Shown here in pieces: positions 1-6,025 of a stretch of DNA of 6,568 nucleotides. The notes beneath the pieces are model-generated. The model was given only the letters and a program-made list of their open reading frames with translations, was not told the DNA's origin and searched no databases. How positions within the stretch are numbered: position 1 is the first letter of the stretch; each line of letters opens with the position of its first letter. Source of the stretch: Clostridia bacterium (lineage in GTDB: Bacteria; Bacillota_E; RBS10-35; JAJYVN01); assembly GCA_027335515.1 (NCBI GenBank), contig DAHWHT010000213.1, forward strand, positions 1-6,568. The letters are read 5' to 3'. The translations under genes and the position numbers were made by a program.

Positions 1-177
1 CAGCTTCCCGGCCACGGCGTCGATTCGATCCAGCACCTCTCTGTGCTGGGCGTCCATTCGGTTCACGAGGAACAGGAGGGTGCTGCCCCCCAGTTCCTGG
101 GCAGCAGGGGCAACGGGCGGCGCACCAGGAGCAGGCTGCTCGCCGGTCGCCGCGACTTCCCGCTCGGCCATCGCCAT
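1..177 (-). CDS. Hypothetical protein, N-terminal 59 residues (runs off left edge)
   Basis: Only the first 59 codons are in the window; the gene continues past position 1. The ATG at 177-175 is preceded by GGAGG (190-186) with an 8-nt spacer, which is a strong ribosome binding site and fixes the start; a second in-frame ATG lies at 171. The peptide opens with a short polar segment (MAMAEREVAATGEQ). A Pro/Ala-rich stretch follows to about residue 27. Residues 28-59 are a likely amphipathic helix, including LLFLVNRMDAQHREVLDRID, with hydrophobic residues at helical spacing, as in small coiled-coil proteins. There is no signal peptide or catalytic motif, and I do not recognise a family. The high-quality start site and uninterrupted frame support a real gene. 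Function is unknown. Confidence 0.6.
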   Translation of the reverse strand, partial: MAMAEREVAATGEQPAPGAPPVAPAAQELGGSTLLFLVNRMDAQHREVLDRIDAVAGKL

Positions 178-221
178 CGTCCCACCCTCCAGCGCGCCTG
201 TCTGCCTACCTGCCGTGGCGT

Positions 222-300
222 CGTGCGTTTCGTACATTACGGGAGTGTCAAAGCCCTGCCGATTATGAAGAAAGTGTACCACAACAGTCCGTTCCATAGG
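222..300 (-). promoter_or_regulatory. AT-richer leader with promoter-like hexamers upstream of the left-edge gene
   Basis: This stretch is clearly richer in A+T than the rest of the window, and it lies 45-120 bases upstream of the minus-strand start at 177. Reading the minus strand, it contains CATAAT (267-262, one mismatch to the -10 consensus), TGGTACACT (281-273, extended -10-like) and a perfect TTGACA (251-246). No -35/-10 pair has the usual 16-18 nt spacing: the TTGACA has no good -10 partner and CATAAT has no good -35. It is therefore a probable promoter region, but the exact promoter is not resolved. Confidence 0.3.
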
Positions 301-596
301 GGTCAGAGCATCCGTGCCTCTAGTTTGGCTCGGGCGCGTGGCCACCGTCGCCCCGGTGCCGGACATCCGCAGCCCCATGGGTCACGACGGGCGGACGCCG
401 CCCGCCGTCGGGTTGGGGTCTGCCGCCTTTGTTGTGCGTTTGTACTGGATGGGCGTGCCGATGTGGGGAATGGGGCCCGTGCCGACCGTCGGATCGCGGC
501 GGGTGGGCGGCCCGATGTTCGGTGGATTCGCCTTGGCGCTGGAGCCGCTGGACCCGGCTTGGCTGGTTCTGGCGGAATGCGCAGGTGGTATGTCCT
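301..596. other. Gene-free stretch beyond the broken permease gene, possible gene remnant
   Basis: No recognisable gene lies here. On the minus strand one frame stays open from the permease break (about 597) to a TGA at 381-379 and would encode a Pro/Thr/Asn-rich tail containing NIGPPTRRDPTVGTGPIPHI. On the plus strand a GTG-initiated frame from 314 is also open and would encode a Gly/Met/Trp/Pro-rich peptide. The two frames share the same third codon position, so the GC-rich third positions seen here cannot tell which strand, if either, was coding. The segment could be the tail of a gene fused here by deletion, or simple non-coding DNA. Positions 301-378 hold nothing notable. Confidence 0.3.
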
Positions 597-1650
597 TGCC
601 GCCGCCGCCTGGAGCGAGAGAAGGTTCATGGCTGCCACCGTCAGGAGGGCGGCCACAATGGCGACCGCCAGCGCCGCGCGCCGTCCCGAGGTTGGGTGGT
701 GCTCGGCGTCCGCCAGCACGGTCAGGTCGTGCCCGAGGTCGGCCCCGGCGATCGCCTCGGAATGCCCCTGCACCGCCAGGACGTCGGCCTGCAGTCCAAG
801 GTCCGGCAGGATCTGGGCCCGGGTGACGCCCTGGCGCAACACCCCGAGCACGGTCAGGCCGAAGCGGGTGCGAAAGCGGGTTTCGCGCACGGTGTGGCCG
901 ACCAGCACCGACCCCGGCGGGATCACGGCCTCGACGACCCGCATGGCCCCGGTCCGCAGCCGGCCGTCGCCGGCCGGTGCCTCGGCCGGATGGAGGCCGT
1001 GATCGGCGCACAGCGCCAACACTGCGGCGCGGGATCCCTGCACCAGCAGCCGGTCGGCCGGGCGCAGGGTGTCGTGCGGTCCCGGGTCGAGCACGGTGGC
1101 CTGCGGTCGGAAGATGCGGATGACGCGGACCGCGTGCTGGCGGAAGTATGAGGTGTCCGCCAACGAGCGGCCGGTCAGCGGGGAGGCGGGGTCGACCGTG
1201 AGTTCGATCATGGATGCCGTGATCTGCGGGTAGTCGCTGAGGAACTTCGAGTCGCCCTGGGCCGCGGTCCGGGGGCGCAGGCGCGAATGCCCCCAGACGT
1301 GCACGAACAGCAGGCCGACTACCACCAGCACCGCGCCGACGGGCCTGATGGATGCCCATCAGCCCGACGTCCGAGATGAACGTCGACGGGAGGGGCGGCA
1401 GCGCCAGCAACGCCGCGCTCGGGGCGCCGTCCCCGCGACGGCCGACCCGTTCAAAGAAGGCCGCCATCCAATCGGTGGCCCCGGACTGACGCAGCCCCTC
1501 ACCCAGGGCGAACATGGCGGCGATCACGACGGCCGCATACGAACTGAAGCCGCCAAAGAGCTCGGCGGTCGGAACGAGGTGGAAGGTCGCGACCAGGGAC
1601 AGGACGACGAGTCCGACGATGTCCAGCCGTACGCGATTGGACATGAGCAT
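597..1650 (-). pseudogene. SLC13-type anion permease with two RCK_C domains, degraded
   Basis: Two minus-strand frames carry pieces of one SLC13/DASS-type permease (Na+-coupled or anion transport across the cytoplasmic membrane). The first piece (1650 to about 1345) starts at MLMSNRVRLD and includes AAVVIAAMFALGEGL, GATDWMAAFF and STFISDVGLMGI, typical of the early membrane segments. The second frame (about 1345 to 597) begins at RPVGAVLVVVGLLFV and continues through two RCK_C/TrkA_C cytoplasmic domains (about 1241-1008 and 953-714; DRLLVQGS is characteristic). It then enters one membrane helix (about 683-612) ending in NLLSLQAAA. Roughly 65-75 residues that family members carry between GLMGI and PVG are absent, and the reading frame changes at that junction. 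The whole C-terminal membrane half after NLLSLQ is replaced by unrelated Pro-rich sequence. The family's first membrane helix is not encoded in frame upstream. A GTG at 1718 with GGGAGG 10 nt upstream may be the original start, but it is in the other frame. The product cannot be a working transporter. A sequencing error could explain the frame change but not the missing segments. Confidence 0.75.
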
Positions 1651-1756
1651 CGCGTCGTCAGCAACCGGATGGCGGCGGCCAGGCTCCGATCCGCGTGGGC
1701 CCGGAGGATCTGCACCACGAAGCGGCACCCTCCCGTGGCGATCCGCGCCAGGGGCT

Positions 1757-1766
1757 AGCGGCCGCT
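1757..1766. repeat. 10-bp perfect palindrome between YihY-family gene and permease pseudogene
   Basis: AGCGGCCGCT is self-complementary over 10 bases. It lies in the 110-178 bp between the 3' end of the YihY-family gene and the start of the permease remnant, both on the minus strand. Another 8-bp palindrome, AACGCGTT (1823-1830), overlaps the YihY-family stop codon. Neither is followed by a T tract, so they are not convincing terminators. In GC-rich DNA such palindromes can be chance, and no function is assigned. Confidence 0.3.
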
Positions 1767-1828
1767 GGTCGCGGTGCACTGCGTGGTAGTCTGGTGGGGC
1801 GCTGCCGCGGCGTCGATAGCGCAACGCG

Positions 1829-2707
1829 TTAAGATCCCGCCTCCCCTTGCGCAACCGGCGCCGGGCCCGCGAGCACCGCGTTGAGTTCACCGCCCAGCAC
1901 CAGAAGCTGGGCCGTCAGATACATCCAGCTCAAGAGCAGCAGCAGCAGGCCGAAGGTCGCCCCGTAGCCGCTGTGGCGCTGCGCCCAGACCGCGTACAGC
2001 GGGTAGACCAGGCTCAGGGCCTGCAGGCCGATGGCCGCCAACAGGCTCCCGGGCCAGACCTGGCGCCACGGCGGGTGTCGCCGCGGCACCGCGTGGTACA
2101 CCAAGCCAAACAGGCCCAACGCCGCCCCAAGACCGGTCAGCTGCGACACCACCCAGGCGGTCGCCCCCCCCAGCGCCGGCAGGCCCAGCGTATGCGCCCG
2201 CGGCCCAAGGGTGCCCACGGCCCAGCCCAGCAGCACGCTGAGTACGACGACGGCGGCGAAGACCAGCATCATGGTCAGCCCGAGCAGCTTCTGCTCCCAA
2301 AACGGCCGGGGGGACACCCGCTGGATGCGGTCCAGGACGCGCTCGACCGAGCCGAACAGGCTCGATCCCGCCCACATCAGGCCGCCCAACCCGAGCACCC
2401 CCAGCAGGCCGGCCTGGCGGCGGAAGCTGGCGAGCAGGGTGCGCAACTGGGCGGCGGCCGCCGGGTCCGGTACGGCCGTGGCCACGAGGCGGCCGACCTC
2501 GGCGCGCACCGCGGGGCTGTGCAGCACCAGCCCCGCCAGTCCGGCGACCGCCAATACGATCGGAAAGAGCGCCAGGGTGAACTGGAAGGCCAGCATGGCG
2601 GCGAGCACCGCGCCGTCGTCGTCGGTGTAGTGGGAAACGACGCGGCGACCCGCCGCGACCGGCGGCCAGCCGACCAGTCGCGCCCAGACCCGCCGCCAAG
2701 TCGCCAC
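1829..2707 (-). CDS. YihY/BrkB-family inner membrane protein
   Basis: An integral membrane protein of the YihY/virulence factor BrkB family, about 292 residues, the usual family length. Some members were once misnamed ribonuclease BN; the molecular function of the family is not firmly established, with transport or export roles proposed. About six hydrophobic segments are visible, at roughly residues 33-63, 98-116, 144-164, 187-205, 220-241 and 248-275. Family signatures include the first-helix region with FTLALFPIVL, the loop motif YHAVPRR near residue 204 and the C-terminal block LLLLLLSWMYLTAQLLVLGG followed by ELNAVL. I chose the GTG at 2707 because GGAGG and a G run (2723-2715) lie just upstream and the N-terminus then matches family lengths. 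The in-frame ATG at 2737 adds ten residues and has only a weak AGGCGG site. The stop is TAA. The gene is divergent from the carbon-nitrogen hydrolase, with 161 bp between the chosen starts, and is apparently monocistronic. Confidence 0.88.
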   Translation of the reverse strand: MATWRRVWARLVGWPPVAAGRRVVSHYTDDDGAVLAAMLAFQFTLALFPIVLAVAGLAGLVLHSPAVRAEVGRLVATAVPDPAAAAQLRTLLASFRRQAGLLGVLGLGGLMWAGSSLFGSVERVLDRIQRVSPRPFWEQKLLGLTMMLVFAAVVVLSVLLGWAVGTLGPRAHTLGLPALGGATAWVVSQLTGLGAALGLFGLVYHAVPRRHPPWRQVWPGSLLAAIGLQALSLVYPLYAVWAQRHSGYGATFGLLLLLLSWMYLTAQLLVLGGELNAVLAGPAPVAQGEAGS

Positions 2708-2868
2708 GCCCGTTCCCCCCTCCGCCCGCGGCTGCATCCCGCCTGCCGCCGATCGCCGACGTTGGGTCCCATGGTGCCAGATTCATCGCGTCCGTGCCGG
2801 CAGGGCGGCGGTCGCCGCGGCGCGAAACCGTGCGGGCGGGGTGTGGCGGCTTGTCGTACCCATTGGGC

Positions 2869-3684
2869 ATGGCGCAGATTGCGGTGGTCGGCGGGGATGC
2901 GGCGGGGAACCTGGAGCGGGCCGCGGCCGCGGTCGCCGCCGCCGGGTCGCGGGGGCTGCGCGTGGTGGTGCTGCCCGAATGCCTGGACCTCGGCTGGACG
3001 CACCCGTCGGCGCGCGTGCGGGCCGAGCCCATACCCGGCCCGCGCAGCGAACAGTTGGCGCGCGCCGCCCGCGCGGCCGGCATCTGGGTATGCGCCGGAC
3101 TGACGGAGCGGGCGGGCGAGCGCGTGTACAACGCCGCCGTTCTGCTGGATCCGCAGGGGCGGATCGTGCTGCACCACCGCAAGATCCATGAACTCGCCAT
3201 CGCGGCGGATCTGTATGCCACCGGTGACCGGCTGGCGGTCGCCGATACGCCGCTCGGCCGGGTGGGGCTCGCGATTTGCGCGGACAATCTGCCGGGGGCG
3301 GCGGTGTTGGGGCATGCCCTGGCCCGCATGGGGGCCCAGGTGGTGCTCTCGCCGTGCGCCTGGGCGGTGCCGGCCGACCACGACCCGTCGACCGATCCCT
3401 ACGGCGCGGTCTGGCTGCGCTCCTACCGCGAACTGGCCCGCCTCTACGACCTGACGCTGGTGGGGGTCAGCAGCGTCGGTCCGCTGAGCGCCGGTCCCTG
3501 GCAGGGCCGGCGCTGCATCGGCTGCTCGCTCGCCGTCGGTCCCGGCCCGGAGGTGTTGGCGCGCGGGCCCTATGGCGCCACCGCCGAGGCCCTGATCCCG
3601 GTCACCGTTGCCCCGGCGGCGCCGATTGCCTGGGGCGACGGCTTTGTATCCGCCCTGCGTGCCCGGGGCCATGAGGCGCCCTGA
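2869..3684 (+). CDS. Carbon-nitrogen hydrolase (nitrilase superfamily)
   Basis: A predicted cytosolic amidase-type enzyme of 271 residues, the normal size for the superfamily, which hydrolyses non-peptide C-N bonds through a cysteine thioester. The catalytic triad is complete: Glu37 in VVVLPECLD, Lys105 in HHRKIHELA and Cys137 in GLAICADN. Supporting features are the N-terminal strand MAQIAVVGGDAAGNLE, YNAAVLLDPQGRIV (residues 87-100), GAQVVLSPCAWAVPADHD (155-172) and the late block GPWQGRRCIGCSLAVGP (209-225). The sequence after the nucleophile, CADNLPG, departs from the common C-Y-D-x-x-F-P-E. The enzyme therefore probably belongs to a less studied branch, and its substrate cannot be named. 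The ATG at 2869 is chosen because the first beta strand starts right there; no good ribosome binding site precedes it. In-frame TTG (2851, 2863) and GTG (2830) codons, or an ATG at 2794, are possible alternatives. The gene is transcribed alone and converges on the GH84 gene. Confidence 0.87.
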   Translation: MAQIAVVGGDAAGNLERAAAAVAAAGSRGLRVVVLPECLDLGWTHPSARVRAEPIPGPRSEQLARAARAAGIWVCAGLTERAGERVYNAAVLLDPQGRIVLHHRKIHELAIAADLYATGDRLAVADTPLGRVGLAICADNLPGAAVLGHALARMGAQVVLSPCAWAVPADHDPSTDPYGAVWLRSYRELARLYDLTLVGVSSVGPLSAGPWQGRRCIGCSLAVGPGPEVLARGPYGATAEALIPVTVAPAAPIAWGDGFVSALRARGHEAP

Positions 3685-3688
3685 GGTT

Positions 3689-3709
3689 CGCGGCGCGCGC
3701 GGCGCCGCG
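3689..3709. terminator. GC-rich hairpin between convergent genes, possible bidirectional terminator
   Basis: CGCGGCGC (3689-3696) and GCGCCGCG (3702-3709) are perfect 8-bp inverted arms around a 5-nt GCGCG loop. They lie wholly inside the 26-bp gap between the hydrolase stop (TGA, 3682-3684) and the GH84 stop (TGA on the minus strand, 3713-3711). The position suits a terminator serving both genes. Neither side has a clear T tract, so it may be a weak or factor-assisted terminator, or an RNA 3'-end stabiliser. Confidence 0.45.
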
Positions 3710-3710
3710 T

Positions 3711-5285
3711 TCAACCGGCCAGGGCCGCGACCTCCTGCAGGAAGTCGTTGGGCTGGCGCGGGTGGTTGGCACCGTAGGCGCCAAAGCCCCCGAACTGCAC
3801 CGGTTGGGCCTCGATGCGCACGATGTCGCGCCGCAGCTTGGCCAGCGCGCTACCACGGGCCGTCGCGCTGCCGCCGTGCAGCGCCGTCAAAAGCTGCAGC
3901 GCGTCCGTCCCGGCCTGACCGTCCTGGGCCATGGCTGCCACCCACGGCGAGATCTCCGCGGCCAACTGCGGTTGGCCCAACCGGGAGGCGGTCAGCAGGG
4001 GCGCGGCCTGGCGCCAGGCGCTGAAGGTATGCGCCAACTGCCCAAAGCCTGCCGACCCCAGAGCGGCCGCCGGGTTGGCGCGGTAGGCTGCGAGCAGGGC
4101 GGCCTCCTGGCTGACCAGCGTTGGGTCGGTGTTCGTCCAGGCGTAGTGGCCCGCCGCGTTGAAGCCGGGGTAGGGCTGTTCCGCCGACGCGAAGGTGGTC
4201 AGGGCCGCGCTTGCCCGCCCACCCGCGGTTTCCAGGGCGGTCCGCCAGCTCGTGCGGCCGCGGTAGGTGGCCGGGTCTTTCAGGTAGCGCGCCAGCGTGG
4301 TCAGGGGGATCTGGGACGCGTACGGTTGGAGCATGGGGTTGGACAGAACGCCGGCGACGGCGGGACCGAGCTTGGGGGACAGGCCGCGCACGGGACCGAG
4401 GAAGAGGTCGCGGGGTTGGCGGCCGCCGGCCGGCACCGTCCAGTCGTTGACCGGGTAGTTATACCAGATGAGGGGTTTGCGCCCGACGATCGCGGCAAAG
4501 GCCCGCGCCTGGGCGGCGTGGATGGTCGGGGCGATGACGCCCGGACCGGTCCAGATGATCGCCACGGCCTGCGGCAGACCGGCGAGGGTGCGCAGGTAGT
4601 GGTCGGAGTGCGTGCCGTAGTATTCGGTCGGGGTGAAGATCAGGCGGAAGCGTGGGTCCACCCGCCGCTCGTCGGTGTAGACGGCCTTGACCAGCGCCAC
4701 CTGGGCCGCCGCGAGGCTGTTGTGGTAGGCTGCGGCGTCCGCGGCCGACAGCCGGTGGGGGATGTCGTCGAACGACAGCATGAAGCGATGCACCCCGACC
4801 GAGCGCAGTTGGGCGAGTTTGCGGGTCAGCGCCTGCCGATCGGGTACGCTGGAGTAGGTGATCGACAGGCCCGGGCTCAGGGAATACACGAAGTGCACCC
4901 CGTGGGCCCGCGCGTAGGCGGCGAGCCGTCCCAGCTGCGCCAGCCGCGCCGCCGGATAGGGCTGCCGCCAGCGGGCGCGCTGGTAGGGGTCGAGCTTGGG
5001 GGCGTAGACGAAGGTGTTCATGCCGTGGGCGCCCATGAACGCCAGCACGGCGCGGGTGGCGGCGTCCGACCACGTCGGGCCGTAGAAGCCCTCGACGACG
5101 CCGCGCAGGGCGAACGGACCCGGATGCTTCCGGGTCGGTGGCTTGGCGGGTGTCGCACTGGACGCGGAGCGCGTGGCCTTGGAGGCGTGGGACGTTGGGT
5201 GCGCCGGCGGCGGTGTGCCACAGCCGGCGAGGGCGAGGCACGCCGCCAGCAGGGCGGCTGCGGAGCGCGGCAGGCATGGGCGCAT
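3711..5285 (-). CDS. GH84 beta-N-acetylglucosaminidase-type lipoprotein
   Basis: A predicted surface-anchored glycoside hydrolase of family 84 (O-GlcNAcase/NAGidase fold; substrate-assisted removal of terminal beta-N-acetylglucosamine), 524 residues. Residues 1-22 form a lipoprotein signal peptide ending in the lipobox LALAGC, with Cys22 as the lipidation site. Residues 23-58 are a Ser/Thr/Pro/Ala/Lys stalk. The catalytic barrel begins at about 60 with RGVVEGFYGPTW (60-71), then NTFVYAPKLDPY (90-101). The catalytic pair is Asp173-Asp174 in FMLSFDDIPHRL. Further family motifs are FTPTEYYGT (217-225), IIWTGPGVIAPTI (243-255), IWYNYPVNDW (273-282), LGPVRGLSP (296-304) and LSNPMLQPYASQIPL (314-328). 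A helical C-terminal region follows. The N-terminal alpha/beta domain found in some bacterial GH84 enzymes is absent, and no carbohydrate-binding module is seen. The ATG at 5285 is supported by GAGGGGGA eight nt upstream and by the signal peptide; upstream in-frame codons to 5459 lack these. Natural substrate is unknown: cell-wall or environmental GlcNAc-containing glycans are plausible. Confidence 0.9.
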   Translation of the reverse strand: MRPCLPRSAAALLAACLALAGCGTPPPAHPTSHASKATRSASSATPAKPPTRKHPGPFALRGVVEGFYGPTWSDAATRAVLAFMGAHGMNTFVYAPKLDPYQRARWRQPYPAARLAQLGRLAAYARAHGVHFVYSLSPGLSITYSSVPDRQALTRKLAQLRSVGVHRFMLSFDDIPHRLSAADAAAYHNSLAAAQVALVKAVYTDERRVDPRFRLIFTPTEYYGTHSDHYLRTLAGLPQAVAIIWTGPGVIAPTIHAAQARAFAAIVGRKPLIWYNYPVNDWTVPAGGRQPRDLFLGPVRGLSPKLGPAVAGVLSNPMLQPYASQIPLTTLARYLKDPATYRGRTSWRTALETAGGRASAALTTFASAEQPYPGFNAAGHYAWTNTDPTLVSQEAALLAAYRANPAAALGSAGFGQLAHTFSAWRQAAPLLTASRLGQPQLAAEISPWVAAMAQDGQAGTDALQLLTALHGGSATARGSALAKLRRDIVRIEAQPVQFGGFGAYGANHPRQPNDFLQEVAALAG

Positions 5286-5419
5286 GCGGGCAATCCCCCT
5301 CGGATCCCATTCTCCGCCTTCCGCCCCGGGCCTTTGGGTCGGGCCCGGCCGGGAGGGGGCGGACGCCGAGGGGCGAACGAAGCGGGCGGATGGTCGGGCG
5401 GCGGCGGGAGGGAAGCGGC
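5286..5419. promoter_or_regulatory. Divergent intergenic region between GH84 and inhibitor-like genes
   Basis: These 134 bp must carry the starts of both divergent transcripts. Visible elements are the GH84 Shine-Dalgarno (GAGGGGGA read on the minus strand, 5301-5294), an inverted repeat CCGGGCC (5326-5332) / GGCCCGG (5342-5348) with a 9-nt spacer, and an overlapping run of G tracts on the plus strand from 5336 to 5359. The plus-strand Shine-Dalgarno is at 5406-5411. No sigma-70-type -35/-10 pair is recognisable in this very GC-rich stretch. The inverted repeat could be an operator or chance. Confidence 0.35.
5406..5411 (+). promoter_or_regulatory. Ribosome binding site that sets the GTG start at 5420
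   Basis: GGGAGG followed by GAAGCGGC and then GTG gives an 8-nt spacer, close to ideal. The reading frame is open further upstream (to about 5138), but that extension overlaps the antisense 5' end of the GH84 gene, has Arg/Pro/Gly-biased shadow composition and has no comparable site. This ribosome binding site is the main reason for starting the gene at 5420. Confidence 0.7.
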
Positions 5420-6025
5420 GTGCGGTTGCGGGTGAGCACCGAAGTGGAGCCCACGGCATTTGACGAGGCGGCGCTGGCGACGGTGGACGCGCGGGTGTTG
5501 CAGCGGGTGCATATCGGCTGGTTGACGGTCGACGTGCCGGCGGCGCGACTGGGGGAACTGCGCCACCTGCGCGGCGTCGTCGACACCCTGGCGGTGGCGG
5601 CGTGCGACGACCGCCTCGATCAGTTGCCCGCCGATACCGTCTGGCGCCCGTTGGCCGAAGGCGACGCGCACGCCCTGGCGGCGTTTGCCCTGGAGGCCGG
5701 GTCCAGCGGCGGCCGGGTGGTGGCGCTGCGTCTGACGGCGCGTGTGCAGCAGTCCTGCTTCCTGCGCGCCCATCGCACCTCCGGCCTGGATATCACCGTG
5801 AGCGGGGCGGACGGCCGGCCCGTGTCGCGACACTCCACCGGGTTGCGCGACCGCAGCGTCGCCGGCGCCCATGAATGGAAGGCGGGCGAAACGCACGCCA
5901 TCACCCTGTGGGTGGGACACCTGCCCGCGGGGCGCTACGCGGTGACCGCCGGGGTGGACGGCTGGCTGCGCGTAGCCGGCCGGCCGACCCCCTTTGCGCT
6001 GGCGGCCGAGGTGACACTCGCTTGA
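5420..6025 (+). CDS. Two-domain protein: I9 propeptide-like plus BsuPI-like region (putative protease inhibitor)
   Basis: A 201-residue protein I cannot name from a known gene. Residues 1-60 show a beta-alpha-beta-beta-alpha-beta order: strand RLRVSTEVE, helix [11 protein letters not shown], paired strands [17 protein letters not shown], helix [12 protein letters not shown] and strand VVDTLAVAA. The pattern hydrophobic-V-x-V-P-x-x-x-L-x-x-L-x-x-L-x-G-V-V is that of I9/subtilisin propeptide domains, which bind and inhibit subtilases. Residues 98-200 look like a beta sandwich: [11 protein letters not shown], then [31 protein letters not shown] and the turn [12 protein letters not shown]. This order resembles the BsuPI intracellular proteinase inhibitor domain. 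There is no signal peptide, so a cytoplasmic location is expected. The TGA stop overlaps the TTG start of selB, implying co-transcription. No protease is encoded in the window. Both domain calls are pattern-based inference; the coding call itself is firm because of the ribosome binding site, codon bias and coupling to selB. Confidence 0.8.
   Translation: MRLRVSTEVEPTAFDEAALATVDARVLQRVHIGWLTVDVPAARLGELRHLRGVVDTLAVAACDDRLDQLPADTVWRPLAEGDAHALAAFALEAGSSGGRVVALRLTARVQQSCFLRAHRTSGLDITVSGADGRPVSRHSTGLRDRSVAGAHEWKAGETHAITLWVGHLPAGRYAVTAGVDGWLRVAGRPTPFALAAEVTLA
6008..6014 (+). promoter_or_regulatory. Ribosome binding site that sets the TTG start of selB
   Basis: GAGGTGA lies seven nt upstream of TTG (6022-6024), inside the last codons of the preceding gene. 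No ATG or GTG is available in frame between this site and the first conserved strand ([12 protein letters not shown]), so the site supports TTG as the initiator. The TTGA overlap with the upstream stop suggests translational coupling. Confidence 0.75.

Noticed and set aside
1511..1718. Separate small minus-strand gene starting at GTG 1718 (GGGAGG upstream)
   Set aside because: The first 22 or so codons look protein-like (VVQILRAHADRSLAAAIRLL) and the ribosome binding site is fair, but after about 1650 the frame is a shadow of the permease piece. It is treated as a possible original permease start with a frameshift, not a gene of its own.
1767..1828. Possible tRNA or small structured RNA between the YihY-family gene and the permease remnant
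   Set aside because: Short GC-rich inverted repeats occur, but there is no T-arm consensus (GGTTCGA) and no cloverleaf layout on either strand.
382..1890. A single 502-codon minus-strand gene covering the permease region
   Set aside because: Only 1650 to about 1345 of this frame resembles a permease. The rest is out of frame with the RCK_C domains and has shadow composition, so it is not one intact gene.
1847..3103. Long plus-strand open frame antisense to the YihY-family gene
   Set aside because: The translation is Gln/Arg/His/Gly-rich low-complexity sequence typical of an antisense shadow of hydrophobic membrane-protein codons. It has no ribosome binding site and no domain.
1887..3329. 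Long minus-strand open frame spanning the YihY-family gene and part of the hydrolase
   Set aside because: It runs out of frame through the YihY-family gene and antisense to the hydrolase, with Arg/Pro/Gly-biased composition. High GC content removes stop codons from shadow frames.
5138..5419. N-terminal extension of the inhibitor-like protein upstream of 5420
   Set aside because: The extension overlaps the GH84 start region in antisense, is Arg/Gly/Pro-rich and lacks a ribosome binding site, whereas GTG 5420 has an ideal one.
3762..5435. Long plus-strand open frame antisense to the GH84 gene
   Set aside because: Its translation is Gly/Arg/Val-rich without any family motif and mirrors the GH84 coding frame. 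The opposite strand carries a clear signal peptide, lipobox and every GH84 motif.
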